This document shows, piece by piece, positions 46,737-59,453 of a stretch of DNA of 64,000 nt. Both the position numbers and the translations under genes were made by a program. The DNA comes from Papaver somniferum (Eukaryota > Streptophyta > Magnoliopsida > Ranunculales > Papaveraceae): the NCBI RefSeq assembly GCF_003573695.1, contig NC_039366.1, positions 163,818,339 to 163,882,338 on the forward strand. Reading direction: 5' to 3'. Position 1 is the first letter of the stretch, and the number at the start of each line of letters is the position of its first letter. Below the pieces are notes generated by a model. It had not been told where the DNA came from, did no database searches, and saw only the letters and a program-made list of their open reading frames with translations.

Positions 46737-48104
46737 TTTATTGGAAATATCAATTCAATATATTTCAATAAATGTTATCCACATAACAAGTCATTACAAC
46801 CTGATGTGATTCCATGAAACGTCGTCAAACGGAACCACTCTACATCAAAAGCCCCTGCACGACTGGGGAACTTCCTCTCTTCACCAATCATATCCAGAAT
46901 GAAGACTGCTGCTGCTATCTACCGCGCAACAACATCGGTTCCATGACCAAGCCACTTCACAGTAAAGTCATATCAGGAGAATTTGGGTTGAAATCCTAAT
47001 ACACCTTCATCTTAGGAATGCTCAACTCACCAATTAGTTTGTGCATGCCCACTGGATGGAAGAGCAAAGATTATCATCTTCGGTCTCTGTATCAACTCCA
47101 ATCATAGTATCGGCATCAACATGTGGAGGAACTCTATTCATGGTCTCAGCATCAACAAGAATTTATGGAGAACTTCCAGTTGTAGTCTCAGCATCAGTCT
47201 CGGGCGCAACATCCGGCTTCATCAACTATCCATTCTCTATGGATCGTACTTCTTCAAGCCCTAATGATTCATATCAAGATTTGTAGACCTGAAAACATGG
47301 TAACGTTAACGTCTTCCCAAATCTTACACGACAGACGGGCACAAACCAAAGTCTTCTACAAAATGTTCTCATCGCCTCCACAAAAGAGATACAACACATT
47401 TCAGGCCATGGGTTTACAAAAACCTACCAATGGGTAAGGAATGGTACAATTCATCCTCAACAAAAGATGTTCGTCTATGTCTCTTCTACAACATACCAAA
47501 GGGCGCATCAATCGGACATACGAGCTGAAAGATATGGACTTTACCGTCAGGTCTATGAAATCTGAAAAGTTTGTACGGGATTACAAATTACAAATGTGCA
47601 CGCTTCGTTGGCTGTCCAAATTGAGTGATTCTTTTCTTATGTGATAACTCAGTCTCTTAGCTTCAAAACTTGGGGTCAAGCATCGAATTCCGACGTCGTA
47701 TGAGGTTCCTACAATTTCCAGAGCATACAACATGCAAGCAGCAATTCTTAGACGGGATTTATAACTTCCACAGTCGATCGGTGTCCACCGGGTCATTACG
47801 CTAAGTCCTTCATCAAGGTACCTCCAACTTCGACCACCTAGGTCTTTACATCAATTTTTCTGCCTAGGTCCTCTATATAGGTCTTGCCAGAAGAAGGGAA
47901 AACGAAAAGAGAGATTTAACCAAATACTGGGGACTGACGGTCCACTGATCATGGTGATAAGTCTCACAGTCCAAGACTCGTGACACCAAACTCTCATGTG
48001 CTGATCATTCATCATAAAAGGAATGCTGCCACCGGGACATGCAATCATGGTCATTACATCACCCCCCCCTGAGAGCAACCTCAGTGATGGTCCCGTGACC
48101 AGGG
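46737..48104 (+). other. Degenerate internal DNA of the outer element
   Basis: Continuation of the outer element after the copia insertion. All frames are short. No reverse transcriptase, RNase H or integrase motif was found. A short Thr/Ser/Ala-rich frame at 47041-47286 comes from imperfect repeats of a GTCTCAGCATCAAC-like word. This stretch may be remains of a region unique to the family. Confidence 0.5.
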
Positions 48105-50334
48105 TTTTGGAAGGTAGAAATTAACGTTTAATCCCAAAGTTGTTGGGCTTTGGACACTCTAGTCCTCTCCTCTCAAGCCTAGTACTAGGAGGTCCAAATT
48201 TATACAATTCAGAACGAGTTGGTCCTTTGGTGAACGATTTAGTCCAAAATGAACATTTTTTTGTGACAAAAATACCCAATGTCTAAATGTAATTCGTGAT
48301 TCTTCTTATTCTTCATTTTATGAAACTAGCTCCCACCGCGAAGAACAAATCTTAAAACCTACGTTGCGTCAATGAAAGTTTAATCTCCAAACCTAATTAT
48401 GATAATCAAACAAAGACTCGATTCAAGTTAAAAAAACCTAAATCATCATCATTAATTTATCTTCTTGAAGATTAACTCGAAATTGAGAGGAATAGTTGAT
48501 GAGATTTGGTTTCAGAGAAGTTCATTATTGAAGGCGATTTGAAAGATAAGTTGAATATATTTTTATCATTTAATTTGATCGCCACTGTTAATTTGCCGAT
48601 TTTGTAATCGATTTCAGAAGAACAAAATAACGGTTTGAAAAACCTAATTTCTTTGATTTCTTTTCGAATCTCTTATTCGATAAATGAAAAGATTTTAGAT
48701 CTATAATCGTCTCATCTTGATCTACCTGTCTCTAGAACTTTCTCCATTCTGAAACCTGTTTTTCGTCTTCGACATCTAGAAATAATCACATATCATACTA
48801 ATCTCTCATTGATTGTATTTTAATTTTCTATTATTATTTTAATTTTGTGTGTGTGTTTTAGTTTCATTTTACGATTCATTTATCATCCAATTCATTTGTT
48901 TCTTGTCGTTCTGCATTTTGGTGATTATTGTTGAGAAGTTATAATTTTATTTAGCTTCTGCTCGTTTATTCTCCACATTTAGGCTTTATACATTTGTTGC
49001 TGCCTTTACTAACTCGGCCAGCTTGAATCCTTTCTTGTACTCAAAAGTTACATTTTGTTTAATTCTCTGATTAGTACTTTAATTTTATTATCCATTGAAA
49101 TTGTAGAATCTGGTAGGAAACTGGAATGTTAATACTAAACCATCAACACAGGAAAAGTACAAATAGGTGCATTAGTTAATTTTGGATACATCCACTATGA
49201 TGGATGGAAATTCATTGAACTTGTCGGGTTGGAAATGACCTTCATGTTATTAGTGAGGGTATATTATCTTGTCACTTAAAAGTTTTCATTTGTACTTCAA
49301 AACTACAGTATACTGAATTTCTTTTATACAATGATGTTAGTTGATGGGCAAACAAGTGATGATACTAATTTTTGGAACCATTTATAGGAGAGTTAAACAT
49401 GTGGCTTGTGATTATTTAATTAAGCAGGTACGATTCGAAGAACTGGTGGTGGAGGAGGCCATCAATCTAGGGAGATATACTTCAAGATGGGTACTGAATT
49501 TACATTTGAGGTAATTAAGTTGATTTTTAATTATTTTATAATAAAGAACTATTAGGCTTCCATGTAACCATGTGTGTAGGTGTAATCATTTTAAGTGGTG
49601 ATTGGAACCGTAAATGCTATGATGATGGACTGACTAGTTTGTATTTATTTATAGCTTACATGATTAACTTTGGTTTGAAGTGGAGATCTGTGACTTCTCC
49701 TTAGTACATATGTATGCATATTTTAGCAATTGATCATTTTTTCCGATTTACATGATGTGAAAAGCGTTTCATGTTAGCTTTAGAAGTAAGGTCTTAGCTG
49801 GATTCGATTAAGTCAAATTGTTTCGCTCACGCCATTTCGAATGGTGCCTTAGCAAGTGCAAATGATAGTATTGGTGCTTGACGTGCGCAACTGAAGTAAA
49901 TTATTCTATTAAAAAGATGGGATTTTTAAGATGATTCCGGGGACTCGCATCTAATTTAGACCATATTTATATACATGGTACAAGCGTCTTATCTCTTTCG
50001 CCTCAATAATTCGATATAGAGCCTTATGAATTAGTTATTGGTGACAGTTTTTGCTCGATGGCCATTTTTATATCATTCTAGCCTATTTTTTTATGATTAA
50101 CATTGTATTATGCCAGTTAGATGAATCCTAAGTTCGGATTTAGTCAGCGGCTATTAAGTAGCTCATACTGTTTAGTTGTTGTAATTGTCAAGTGAAGACA
50201 ATGCTTAAGAGTTTTATGTTATGCAAGAAATAAAACCTTATGAATTATGATACTTTACTGGTAACATTTCAGCAATCCTGATTACTTCTTGTTAAGATTT
50301 ATATTCCCTTACCTACTAATGAATGTTTGATCTA

Positions 50335-50456
50335 CTTGGTGTATATAATTGTACACATGTTGACTTTAAATGTGTACATAATTGTACACATGTTGATTTT
50401 TAGCGTGTACATAGTTGTACACCTGTTTATTGGTAATATGTATATAGATGTACACA
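50335..50456. repeat. Palindromic TGTACA repeats in the Mutator-like element
   Basis: Four ~38-bp units around GTGTACATAATTGTACAC, a 7+4+7 palindrome. Single units recur at about 50592, 50977, 51014 and 52741. Confidence 0.75.
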
Positions 50457-51713
50457 CTAACACTTTTGATTTTCTTATTTTTTTTAGAGATATTTTTCTA
50501 TGTTCATTATATTTTGTACTAGCTTGGATCATTTGATTGTTACCTGATATCTAAATTTTGAACTATACAGGTAGATTTCTTATTCTCAATGTGTACATAT
50601 TTGTACACATGTCGATTTTTATTTGATTTAAAAATGTCATTGAAATTTCCAGGGTTATGCGCCTCAATCTCCAAGCAAGTGATCAAGTGACTGCAGGTGG
50701 GGAGACTTTTCTTACTTCCGGGACCACTCTAGATATTCTAAGATGCTGAGGAAAGAAAGAGAGACCTTGTGGCGCCTAGAAGAACCGCTGCGAAAGTAAA
50801 ATATTGGATATGACTTTAGGGAAGACAAGCCACAAATGCAAAGAGTATAAGATATCTTGATTCATGGAGGATCAATGAGACTTCACGGACGGAGTTAGCT
50901 ACAAGGTTAGTTTTTCTATCCCACCAAGTGTCACTATTATTGTTAGTTGGCATGTGATAGTTGCAGGGGAATCTCAATGTGTACATAGTTGTACAGTTGT
51001 TGATGGTTAATGTGTACATAGTTGTACACATGTTATGATTATGATCAAAAAGCTGACTTCGAGGTCGATGCATCTTACCTAACTAGAGAAATCCATAGGA
51101 GATTTCTTTTAACAAAGATTGAGCTTTTAAAACAATTTATAAAATATTGTAAAGATTAAGTTGGGTAAGTGAAAAATGTTAAAATGATCTTATGAAATAC
51201 AAGATGTTGGTTTGGCTTGCTGGCTTGCAGCCATGAGATCAAAACAATAATGTATAATAGCTTACTTGTTGTCTTTGTTACAGTTTAATTGGGCGGTAAA
51301 GACTTGCTTATAAATGCGTAGAATCCGTTGTTTGTTGAATTGCAATCATCAATTTTGTACTTATACAGAGTCAAAAAAACATGGGTAAAAAGGAAAACAG
51401 CAGACGCAGGTTAGTAAAATTCAATTCTTCACTTCTAAATGTTGGATTTTTTTCTTGAGTCACTATAGGTGTTTGGAAAGCGGCTTTTTTTTTTATCATC
51501 GGTATGCATATTAGATCTAAAACTGTTGCTAGTAATGTAGGTTTTGAGATTTTTCTCATATAGGATACACACAAACTAGAAGTTGTCCTATGATAATTTA
51601 TATGTTGCGAGTATATTCTCATTTTGCATAGATTTCCGATTATTGTTGCTCTCACTTTTGCATTTCCCCATAGAATTAGTTTGATATGTGTCCAACTTGT
51701 GATATAGAAGATT

Positions 51714-52063
51714 CCATATGCTTATGCTTGCGTAGATGACTAGGGTGTACAAACTGGTACGCATCTAAAACATTAACTCCATAAGCTTATGCTTGCATAA
51801 AACTAGGGTGTACAAACTGGTACACATGTGGAAAAAAATGAATATTAGCTTATTCTAGGGTAAATAAATTGGGTGTACAAACTGGTAGACGTGTACGAGA
51901 ACTGACTCCATAAGTTTATGCATGCATCAATAACTAGGGTGTACGTGTGAAAAAAATGACTATAAGCTCATGTTGCGTAAATAACTAAGGTGTACAAAAC
52001 GGTACACGTGTAAATAATTCACTCCATAAGCTTATGCCTGCATAAAACTAGGGTGTACAAGCT
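51714..52063. repeat. ~63-bp tandem repeats in the Mutator-like element
   Basis: About six imperfect units containing CCATAAGCTTATGCTTGCAT and GGTGTACAAACTGGTACAC. The fourth is shortened and the last is cut. Confidence 0.8.
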
Positions 52064-53104
52064 ACTCATGCTGCTAGGAAATCAAATGATGCTGAGAATA
52101 GAGCCAGTGATGTTGGTGATTTTTCCAAAACTAACAATTTTTTAACTTTGCAGGATGCAATTCCATCTGGATCATCTATACATCATATTCTGAGTTTGTC
52201 ATGTGACGAAAGTATTCTGAGTTTTTGTCATGTGAGTTCAGTTTCCTGCAAAATGCATTCCTCCTGAACTTTTAAAGCTGAATTTATAATTTTTTATTTC
52301 TTGTCATGACCACATAAACCTTTTAAATTTGTTGCTTCTATGTTATAAACATATGAGAGATTTGAAATAACTTAGGTTTGCCACGAAATTTGTTTTTCTT
52401 GGCATGACCACATACTGATTAGTAAAACCATGCATATAACATTTATCATTCAACATTATGGATTTTTCTTTGTTGGTTCACTTATTTTCTTTTCATTTGT
52501 ATCCCATTTGTCAGGAATCTCTCATTTTTTTGCCATTTTTCCTTTGTCAGATCAAGTTGCGCAGAAGATTGATAGCGTTAACGTGCTCTTTAGTTATACC
52601 CCTCATGGATATATTACCTGTAATAAATATGTGTTTTAATTTGTTTTGATTTTTTCCATTTTTTATATGTTTGGAACCCCTCATGGATAAACTGCTTGCT
52701 ATGTGGGTCTTGATGTTCGATTTTCTTGATTTTTGCAGTGGTGTACATAGTTGTACACAATAGTGTAAATTGAAATTCTAAGAAATGAAAATTATATAGT
52801 CATATGAGTACTCTTTTTGTAGATTTCATAAGGAGCTTTCCGAATATATAAAGTTTGTGAATTTTGGACAAACGGTTCGAAAGCTAAATTGTTCTTAATT
52901 TTTTTTATATTATTTAAAACTGTTGACATCATCATGAGTCACTTTGGACTAAACTTCAAATATTTGGAATAAATTGTAAACCAGAAAGGTTATTTATGTA
53001 CTTTCCATAAAAAAGGACTAATTTGTACCTAGTTGAATGGGTCAGGACTAACTAGTATATTTGGATGAGATTTTGGACTAAGCCGTATTTTTCCCTTTCG
53101 GAAG

Positions 53105-53775
53105 TGATGTTTCTACGATGGACAGAAACAAGATGGCGCTGCAAGCACCATGTTCATGTATCAATCAAGGGGTCCTGATCTCAAATGAATCAATGATATC
53201 AAAATCCTTCACCGACCGTCCAATACACAAGCGAATGGTCTAAAGACACAACAAGAGTGTTTTACGACGAGCCCGTCTAAGATAATTTTGCGCTGACCTG
53301 TATAAGAAGACGAACTTCGAGCAATTGGTGAAGAATCTAGGGATGGGTAATATACCATTCTCTTCGTATGGATGTCATATACAACATATCCAAAATTCAC
53401 AGCAATCGGAGAAAATATCAAAGAGATGTGGCCAAAACATTGGACAACATACAATCTGAAAAAGTTCTGAAAGTCTCCTGGAAGTTTACTGATTCACCTT
53501 TTTCAGGCCCTAAACATGCTCAAAACTCAAAATACTTCTCTGATTAAAATTGGAAATTTTCTAGGCTTGAAGATACATATGCAGATCGCGAAAATTCAAC
53601 TCCGGACGAAGATTATACAGTGTTTTTATTAAAAGGCTGAAGTCTGAAATTTTCTGGTGACGTATTTCAGCAAAATTACTCGTATACTCACATGGATTCT
53701 CATTCATTCATTCACAAATCAGCAAGTTCACACTTCTATAAAGAGATTACAAGAGATATACTTACTAGGGGAGTC
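53105..53775 (-). pseudogene. Intron 4 region of the outer element's PMD gene
   Basis: On the minus strand this stretch matches intron 4 of the inner PMD gene (29165-29815): the GAATGAATGAATGAGAATCC block, the ATATGCAGATC block and others are in the same order. Exon 5 is not found beyond it; the region next to the Mutator-like element has no readable match. Confidence 0.7.
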
Positions 53776-54488
53776 TCTAAATCATTTGAAGGCTTAGCAA
53801 CGCCGAAATCTCCATCGGAAATGCCGCTATCTCCATTTGGTTCGGGATTTCGGAAATTCTCCATATTCTCATGTCCCAAAGAAGAGCATGCTTCGTCAAC
53901 ATGCTGCTTATCTGAATTGTTTGTCAGCATATTCTCATGCTGCTTATGATTTCCTCCTGGGTACATCGACAACAATTATTATTATTTCATTCAATGAGAT
54001 GCCACAATCACCTGCACGAAAGAGATACTTACATCGGCTTCTTCATCAGTGTTGGATTCCTGAATTGTTTGTCCGGGAACAAGTTGAAGACCGTCATGGA
54101 GCAAAAGTCTGAAAACAAATAACAAACCTTGGTCTCGTGATCCTAATTGCACGGGTAGGGAAAAGTCATGACACAAGGAGCGCTAAAAACTCACCAAAGA
54201 AACGGCTGAGGACTGCACGTTATTTGCTAACATCTTGTAGTCCTTACTTCTGGGTTCTCCGCTCCCGTAGACTTTCTTCCATTTCCGTGGAGTCTACATT
54301 GATCCAGGATCTCACTATACGATCATCCTGTGGTAAAGTTAATGGAATAACCAGGAGTACAACTCAGTATGAAGGATCTCTCACCATCACTCAGAGGTCC
54401 CAGAAGTACCATTTCTTAAAGTTTCATCCATAGAGATGTCATCTCTGGAAACACCATCTTTGGAAGTATCATCATGGGAGTCAGTCAT
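53776..54488 (-). pseudogene. Outer-element PMD gene with the PMD core deleted
   Basis: Minus strand, antisense to the outer element. Start codon at 54488-54486 (MTDSHDDTSKDG, like MSDSQENDTSSD of the inner copy). After about 30 codons the homology jumps to SDGERSF.LSCTPGY of the inner gene (near 28140), with a frameshift: about 1.2 kb including the whole PMD core is missing. Matches to exon 2 (about 54310), exon 3 (HDGLQLVPGQTIQESNTDEE) and exon 4 (ending ETPLVSISL near 53776) follow in order. It is a dead relic that proves the gene was in the ancestor of both elements. Confidence 0.75.
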
Positions 54489-55330
54489 TCTTGCAAAGTG
54501 GCTATTTTAGCACATCGTTCATACAAAGCGCATGATTCGACAAAACAATGAATCATAGAATAAATGTGCTCACAACAACGTCTACAAAAATGGTAACCAT
54601 CCAACTCTTACCTATTTACGATTTCACTAGCTGTAGTGATTACAATCTCGAGAATTTGTTCGCTCCTTCAAACCTGCAAAGACGAACAAAATTTGTTGTT
54701 CAAAACCATAACGTGATTTTCATAGAACTGTGAACAATTCACGAAACTTCCATCATGTGAACAATTCACATTATTTTCACCGTATGAGCGACTTCCGTCG
54801 AGTGAATACTCATTGGTTTTGTGCATATGCTATCAGATCACAAAATTTTATCAAAAATTGTTTACTTCTAGTAATTGCTGAAAGTCAAAAATTTAATTTC
54901 TCATAAATTTTCACTGTGTGAACATTCACTGGTTTTTCAAAAATTGGACAAACGTCCATTCTACAATTGTGAAAACTCACATACAGACATTATCTCACCG
55001 TGAATAATTGTCTACTTTCAACAGTTGTTCAAAATCAAAACATTGATTTTACAAAAATATACATCTTAAACGTGAAACTCATGTAACTTTGAAAATATAT
55101 GTATATATTTTTTTGCTCCCTCTCACGAGCATCCACCTTTGAAACGAGAGTTTATTCCCTTTTGGAAATATCACATATTTAAAAACATAAAATTTTGCTT
55201 CCGTGAAAGCGCATAGATAAAAATTTTATCATTAGACTCAGGTTTATTTTGTTTATTTCTTAAACTAACAAAGAACGAACGTCCGTTCCTAAAACAAGGA
55301 TTTCTTTTTGAGCTCGGGCCCGCAAACGCT
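54489..55330 (-). pseudogene. 5' leader and intron remnant of the outer PMD gene
   Basis: Counterpart of 25915-26894 on the opposite strand, for example TTTTAGGAACG and GTTAGTTTAAGAAA near 55250-55300. AT-rich with GTGAACAATTCAC-like repeats (54720-54960) not seen in the inner copy. No TATA box as clear as the inner one was found. Confidence 0.55.
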
Positions 55331-55562
55331 AAACCAACCAGAACTGAACCTCCGAGCGTCCAAATCAGCAGTGCCTCATCTCTCCATGCTCACGGGATGA
55401 CAATCTATCATACTATCAGGGTCCTTATCTGCATTTGCTCGTACATGACACCATTGGAGCAAATCGAGGATTCTGGGACTACCTTTGTAGACTGAGTTCA
55501 ACTACCGATCTCATCGACTGAAAATCACCATTTAATGCATTACTGTGGAACATGACTGTTCC

Positions 55563-55582
55563 CCACTAAGCAGGGGACTTAA
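55563..55582 (+). promoter_or_regulatory. Polypurine tract of the outer element
   Basis: CACTAAGCAGGGGACTTAA directly before the 3' LTR, matching the inner element's tract. Confidence 0.75.
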
Positions 55583-58500
55583 TGTTGATGGTGGATTTTC
55601 AACAAAGGGAAACACCGTAAAATCATGAGACATGTTTTGACACGGCTTTCAGGCATGCAACGATTCATATTTTACGAAGCCATGATGAATATGTTTCCTG
55701 AAAGGCCTCCACTAGCTGAGCGTTCAGTTCCATGCATTTCATCATGTCCTCTATTTAGAATAACGTAATTGGGAGGTTCTCCGTAAGATTGAGAGCAACA
55801 ACGCCTTCAGGACGTCGGTGACACTCATTGTTCCCTGACTACATGAGAGAGACCCGCCTCTACATAGAAGAACGGTTGGGCGGTTCTCCGTAGATTGAGA
55901 GCAACAACGCCTTCAGGACGTCAGTGACACTCACTGTTCCCTAACTATGTAGAGAGACCGTGTATAGATCCAAGTGGTTCTCCGTAGATTGTGAGCAACA
56001 ACGTCTTCAGGACTTCGAAAACTCGTTGTCTTCTGACTATACACCTTCGGAATGGGTATGACGCTTTAACTGGCTAATATCCCTTCTGTAATAGATTAAT
56101 TCTGCCGTGACATTTACCACTGAATTCCCAGAATGATCTATTATTTCTCCCATTCCATGGTCGAATCCACGACCTGATCCCATGGAATGGCAATAACAAT
56201 TGCTCTTATTCCATGGTCGAATCCACGGCCTGATCCCATGGAATGGCAACAACAATTGCTCTTATTCCATGGCCGAATCCACGTCCTGATCCCATGGAAT
56301 GTCAATAATAATTGATCCTATTCCACAGTCGAATCCACGGCCTGATCCCATGGAATGGAAATAAACAATTGTATCATCTCATTATTCCGATTTCATGATC
56401 GAATTCACGGCTAATCTCATGGAATGATAATAGATAATTTTATTACTCTGAATTCATGGTCGAATCGACGACTGATCCTATGAAATGATAATAGAACTAC
56501 TCATGTTTATTTCTCAGTTTCATGAATTATTCTCCACTGAATTTCATAAACTAATAATAATACTCAACAACCGGGCATCTGGACTACCACTGAGTAGGCA
56601 CCACAAAAATGGTGCAAGTGTACTCGACAATGATGCATGACTGAGCACCCGGATGCATAAACGAGCATTCAAAAAACATGGACAGATGAGGAATCCTACA
56701 CAGAGCGGGAGAAAAACAATAAATATTAAAATAATGAAGAGGCGCTCATGGGGTCGAGCCATGCCCTAGCCGTGGCCGGTCCCATGCCTCTCCCATTTTT
56801 TTCCTTATTTTTTTTATTTCATGAACTCATGAAAACTCCTTGGTTTTAGCAACTTTCCTTGTTTTTGAAAAACTCATGAATTCTCCATAACTTCATGAAT
56901 TCATGAAAAATAATATTATAAAATAGGGAAAGGTGTGCGGGACCGGGAAACATAGCCGGCCGGCCGTGCCCAAGCCGTGTCCGGTGCCACACCTTACAAT
57001 CCCTAGATTTTTATAATTATTATTCCTAAACTCATGAAACTTCTATGTTTCAACGAAAACTCATGGATTCTCCATAATATCACGATTTCATGAAAAAAAT
57101 AATAATATAAAATTAGGGAAAGGCATGCGGGACCGGGCAACATAGTCGGACGGCCATGCCCTAGCCGTGGCCGGACCCACACCTTGCAATCCCCAGTCTT
57201 TTATAATTATTATTTTCCTCAATTCATGAAACTCCTTGGTTTGAGCAAACTTCATGATTCCTTCATATTTTCTCAAATTTTGCTCGAATCATGAAAAATT
57301 AAAAGCCAACATGATCACATGACCGGCTAGCCTATCACGGAAATTTTAAATGTCAAAATGCCCTCAATTTAATATTTACAAAATGTTGATCAATTGAGCG
57401 TACATGCTCATTCCAACAAAAATCAAGAATTTCAGTCAAGATGAAACTCTTCTGAAAATTCACAATGTTGCCCGAACGCACATCAAAAAATACCGAAACT
57501 CTCAGTATGGAAACACGGACACCACGGAAACATGTGCATGCCTTCTTGACTGACTAGAGTCATCCCTAGGGCTTTCACAAAGCCGGTCCCACACGTTTTC
57601 ATAATTCTGACCTAATTTGCTCAATTGCTCATATTGGCCCCAAACTCTCTCCAACCAACCTGGGGATTGCTCAAACGACCAACAATTGGTCTCGTGATCA
57701 CCAAGAGCCGGCCCCATGCCCTCTTGGTCGGTCTCCCATCTTTCATACTTAGGTTTTATCACCTAATGCTGAACCCAACAATTTTTTCAATAAATGATGA
57801 ATCCGGCATTTAATCATCGTTCTTTCACCAACTCTCCAACTGAGAACCCTGGTGTATGCTCACTCGAGCACTGGGCAACACATGGACGTTATATCCCATG
57901 TGGTCGGTCCTTCTATCACTCATGACCTATTTTCAGCGATTCATCAGTTAACAAATAATTGATCTGAAATTAGGGTTTCGAATAAATGTTCTACGAATCA
58001 TCATTCGGAGCAAGATTCAAACACTAATGAATTTATGATGGATTCAACAACCAACATCTGAATTAATCATATAATATTTGGTAATCTACCAATATTTTAA
58101 TATTTTATTGGGTCACGTCACCAATAAATATTTCGTCGAATTGAGCAATACTTGCTCAGTTTCTCAAGTATTGATCCAGCTATCAATATTTAGTAATATT
58201 AGTAATTTGTCGAATTGAGCAATACTTGCTTAGTTGCACGTCAAATTATTAACGTTCAGTATTTTGTCGAATTGAGCAATACTGGCTCAGTTGCACGTCA
58301 AAATTAGTAATTCATCGAATTGAGCAATACTTGCTCAGTTGCAGGTCAAAATTAGTAATTCGTCGAATTGAGCAATACTTGCTCAGTTTCTCGAATATTG
58401 ATCCAGCTATCAATATTTAGTAATTTATCAGTAATTTGTCGAATTGAGCAATACTTGCTCAATTGCACATCAAATTATCAATAATCATAATCTGTCGAAT

Positions 58501-59453
58501 TGAGCAATACTTGCTCAGTTGCTCGTCAAATTCTCAATATTCAATAATTCGCCGAATTGAGCAATACTTGCTCAGTCGCTCAAATACTGGTCAATAATTC
58601 ATTACTGAATCTACAATATTGACATCATTTCAGAGAATTACATGTTCGATCCATGAATCGCTGAGCATTCATCACTCATGCTCGATTCAACAAAACCTAG
58701 ACTCACTGTCTAATCAGTCAACAACTGACTAATTAATACACGCCTGTCATGCAGACTCCACGATTCGTGAGACATCAGTCACGTCAAATTGGGGGATATC
58801 AATTAGAGTTCTGGTCTGGCGGCCTACAACATGTGGATTCATCCACAACGAGAAATGTGAGTAAGTCGTGTCAACGGTTGAAGGAGTTAGCAAAGTAGTG
58901 GGTAAATGATCAACCAAGTCTCCGCACAATCTGGAACTGGTTTCACCACGATCTCCCACTTTCCCACTCTTTCACTCAAGACACCGTCACACTTACAGGG
59001 ATCAAGGTGTTCAAGACTCTGACAATATAAATAAGTCTCTGAATCCATGATTGAAGACAACGAATGATCACTAGCTATCATCAATTGTCGAATTTCTCGA
59101 GTAACTACTCTCAAGAATTCATCAATCTCTCAGAACTTATTTGAACTCATCAGTTCACCAAAAGTTGCAGAAACCTTCAACACATCCACAATCCTTGATC
59201 ATCACCGATCCCACACAATTCTCAGCTTCCCTCCTACAGATCAACCCATATCCCTCTTTGTGACCTAAATGACTCTGGAACAGCCATTGACTTGGTTTAG
59301 GCCGGAGTCCTACAGATTGATCTCTCGAATATAAGCACTCCCTCTGCAGTGCATCTGTGTGAGGTTAAGCAGTCTGCTCGGTTGAGGAGTCTCGACAACA
59401 CGCTCGTCTCCTTAATTCCTTAAAAACCAGCGACTCGTTTTTCCCCATCTACA
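55583..59453 (+). mobile_element. 3' LTR of the outer Tat-like element
   Basis: 3871 bp, 77 bp shorter than the 5' LTR, mainly through loss of palindromic units and part of one GC island. All four repeat sets are present in the same order: a 55767-56010, b 56145-56500, c 56740-57185, d 58138-58580. It ends CATCTACA, followed by ATCTT. Confidence 0.92.
58138..58580 (+). repeat. Hairpin motif array in the 3' LTR (set d)
   Basis: Eight units of TGAGCAATACTTGCTCA or near variants (GGCTCAG at the third, GCTTAG at the second). One unit more than in the 5' LTR. Confidence 0.85.

Larger units (their letters stand above)
48114..53095. mobile_element. Mutator-like DNA element (about 5 kb)
   Basis: Flanked by TTTTGGAAG (48105-48113) and TTTCGGAAG (53096-53104), a 9-bp duplication with one mismatch; nine bases is the Mutator signature. 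The ends are imperfect inverted repeats: left GTAGAAATTAACG..TTTAATCCCAAA, right (reversed) GGGAAAAATACGG..CTTAGTCCAAA. No transposase was found, so it is non-autonomous. The interior is AT-rich, with intron-like and exon-like patches (for example an ORF patch before a GTAATT donor near 49510) that may be captured host sequence. That last point is a guess. Confidence 0.6.
18057..59453 (+). mobile_element. 41.4-kb nested Ty3/gypsy Tat-like element (outer element)
   Basis: Bounded by TGTTGATGG and CATCTACA, flanked by ATCTT on both sides, with LTRs at 18057-22004 and 55583-59453. Without its three later insertions it is about 14.3 kb. Internal order is primer site, gag, protease, a degenerate region without reverse transcriptase, an antisense PMD gene remnant, polypurine tract. 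All frames are broken, so it is dead. Tat-type assignment rests on gag/protease features and the large 3' region carrying an antisense ORF, a known trait of some plant Ty3/gypsy elements. Confidence 0.9.

Noticed and set aside
46737..48104. Possible remains of reverse transcriptase or integrase in the outer element
   Set aside because: No catalytic motif (such as a Y-x-D-D core) could be read in any frame, and the inner element lacks the region too.
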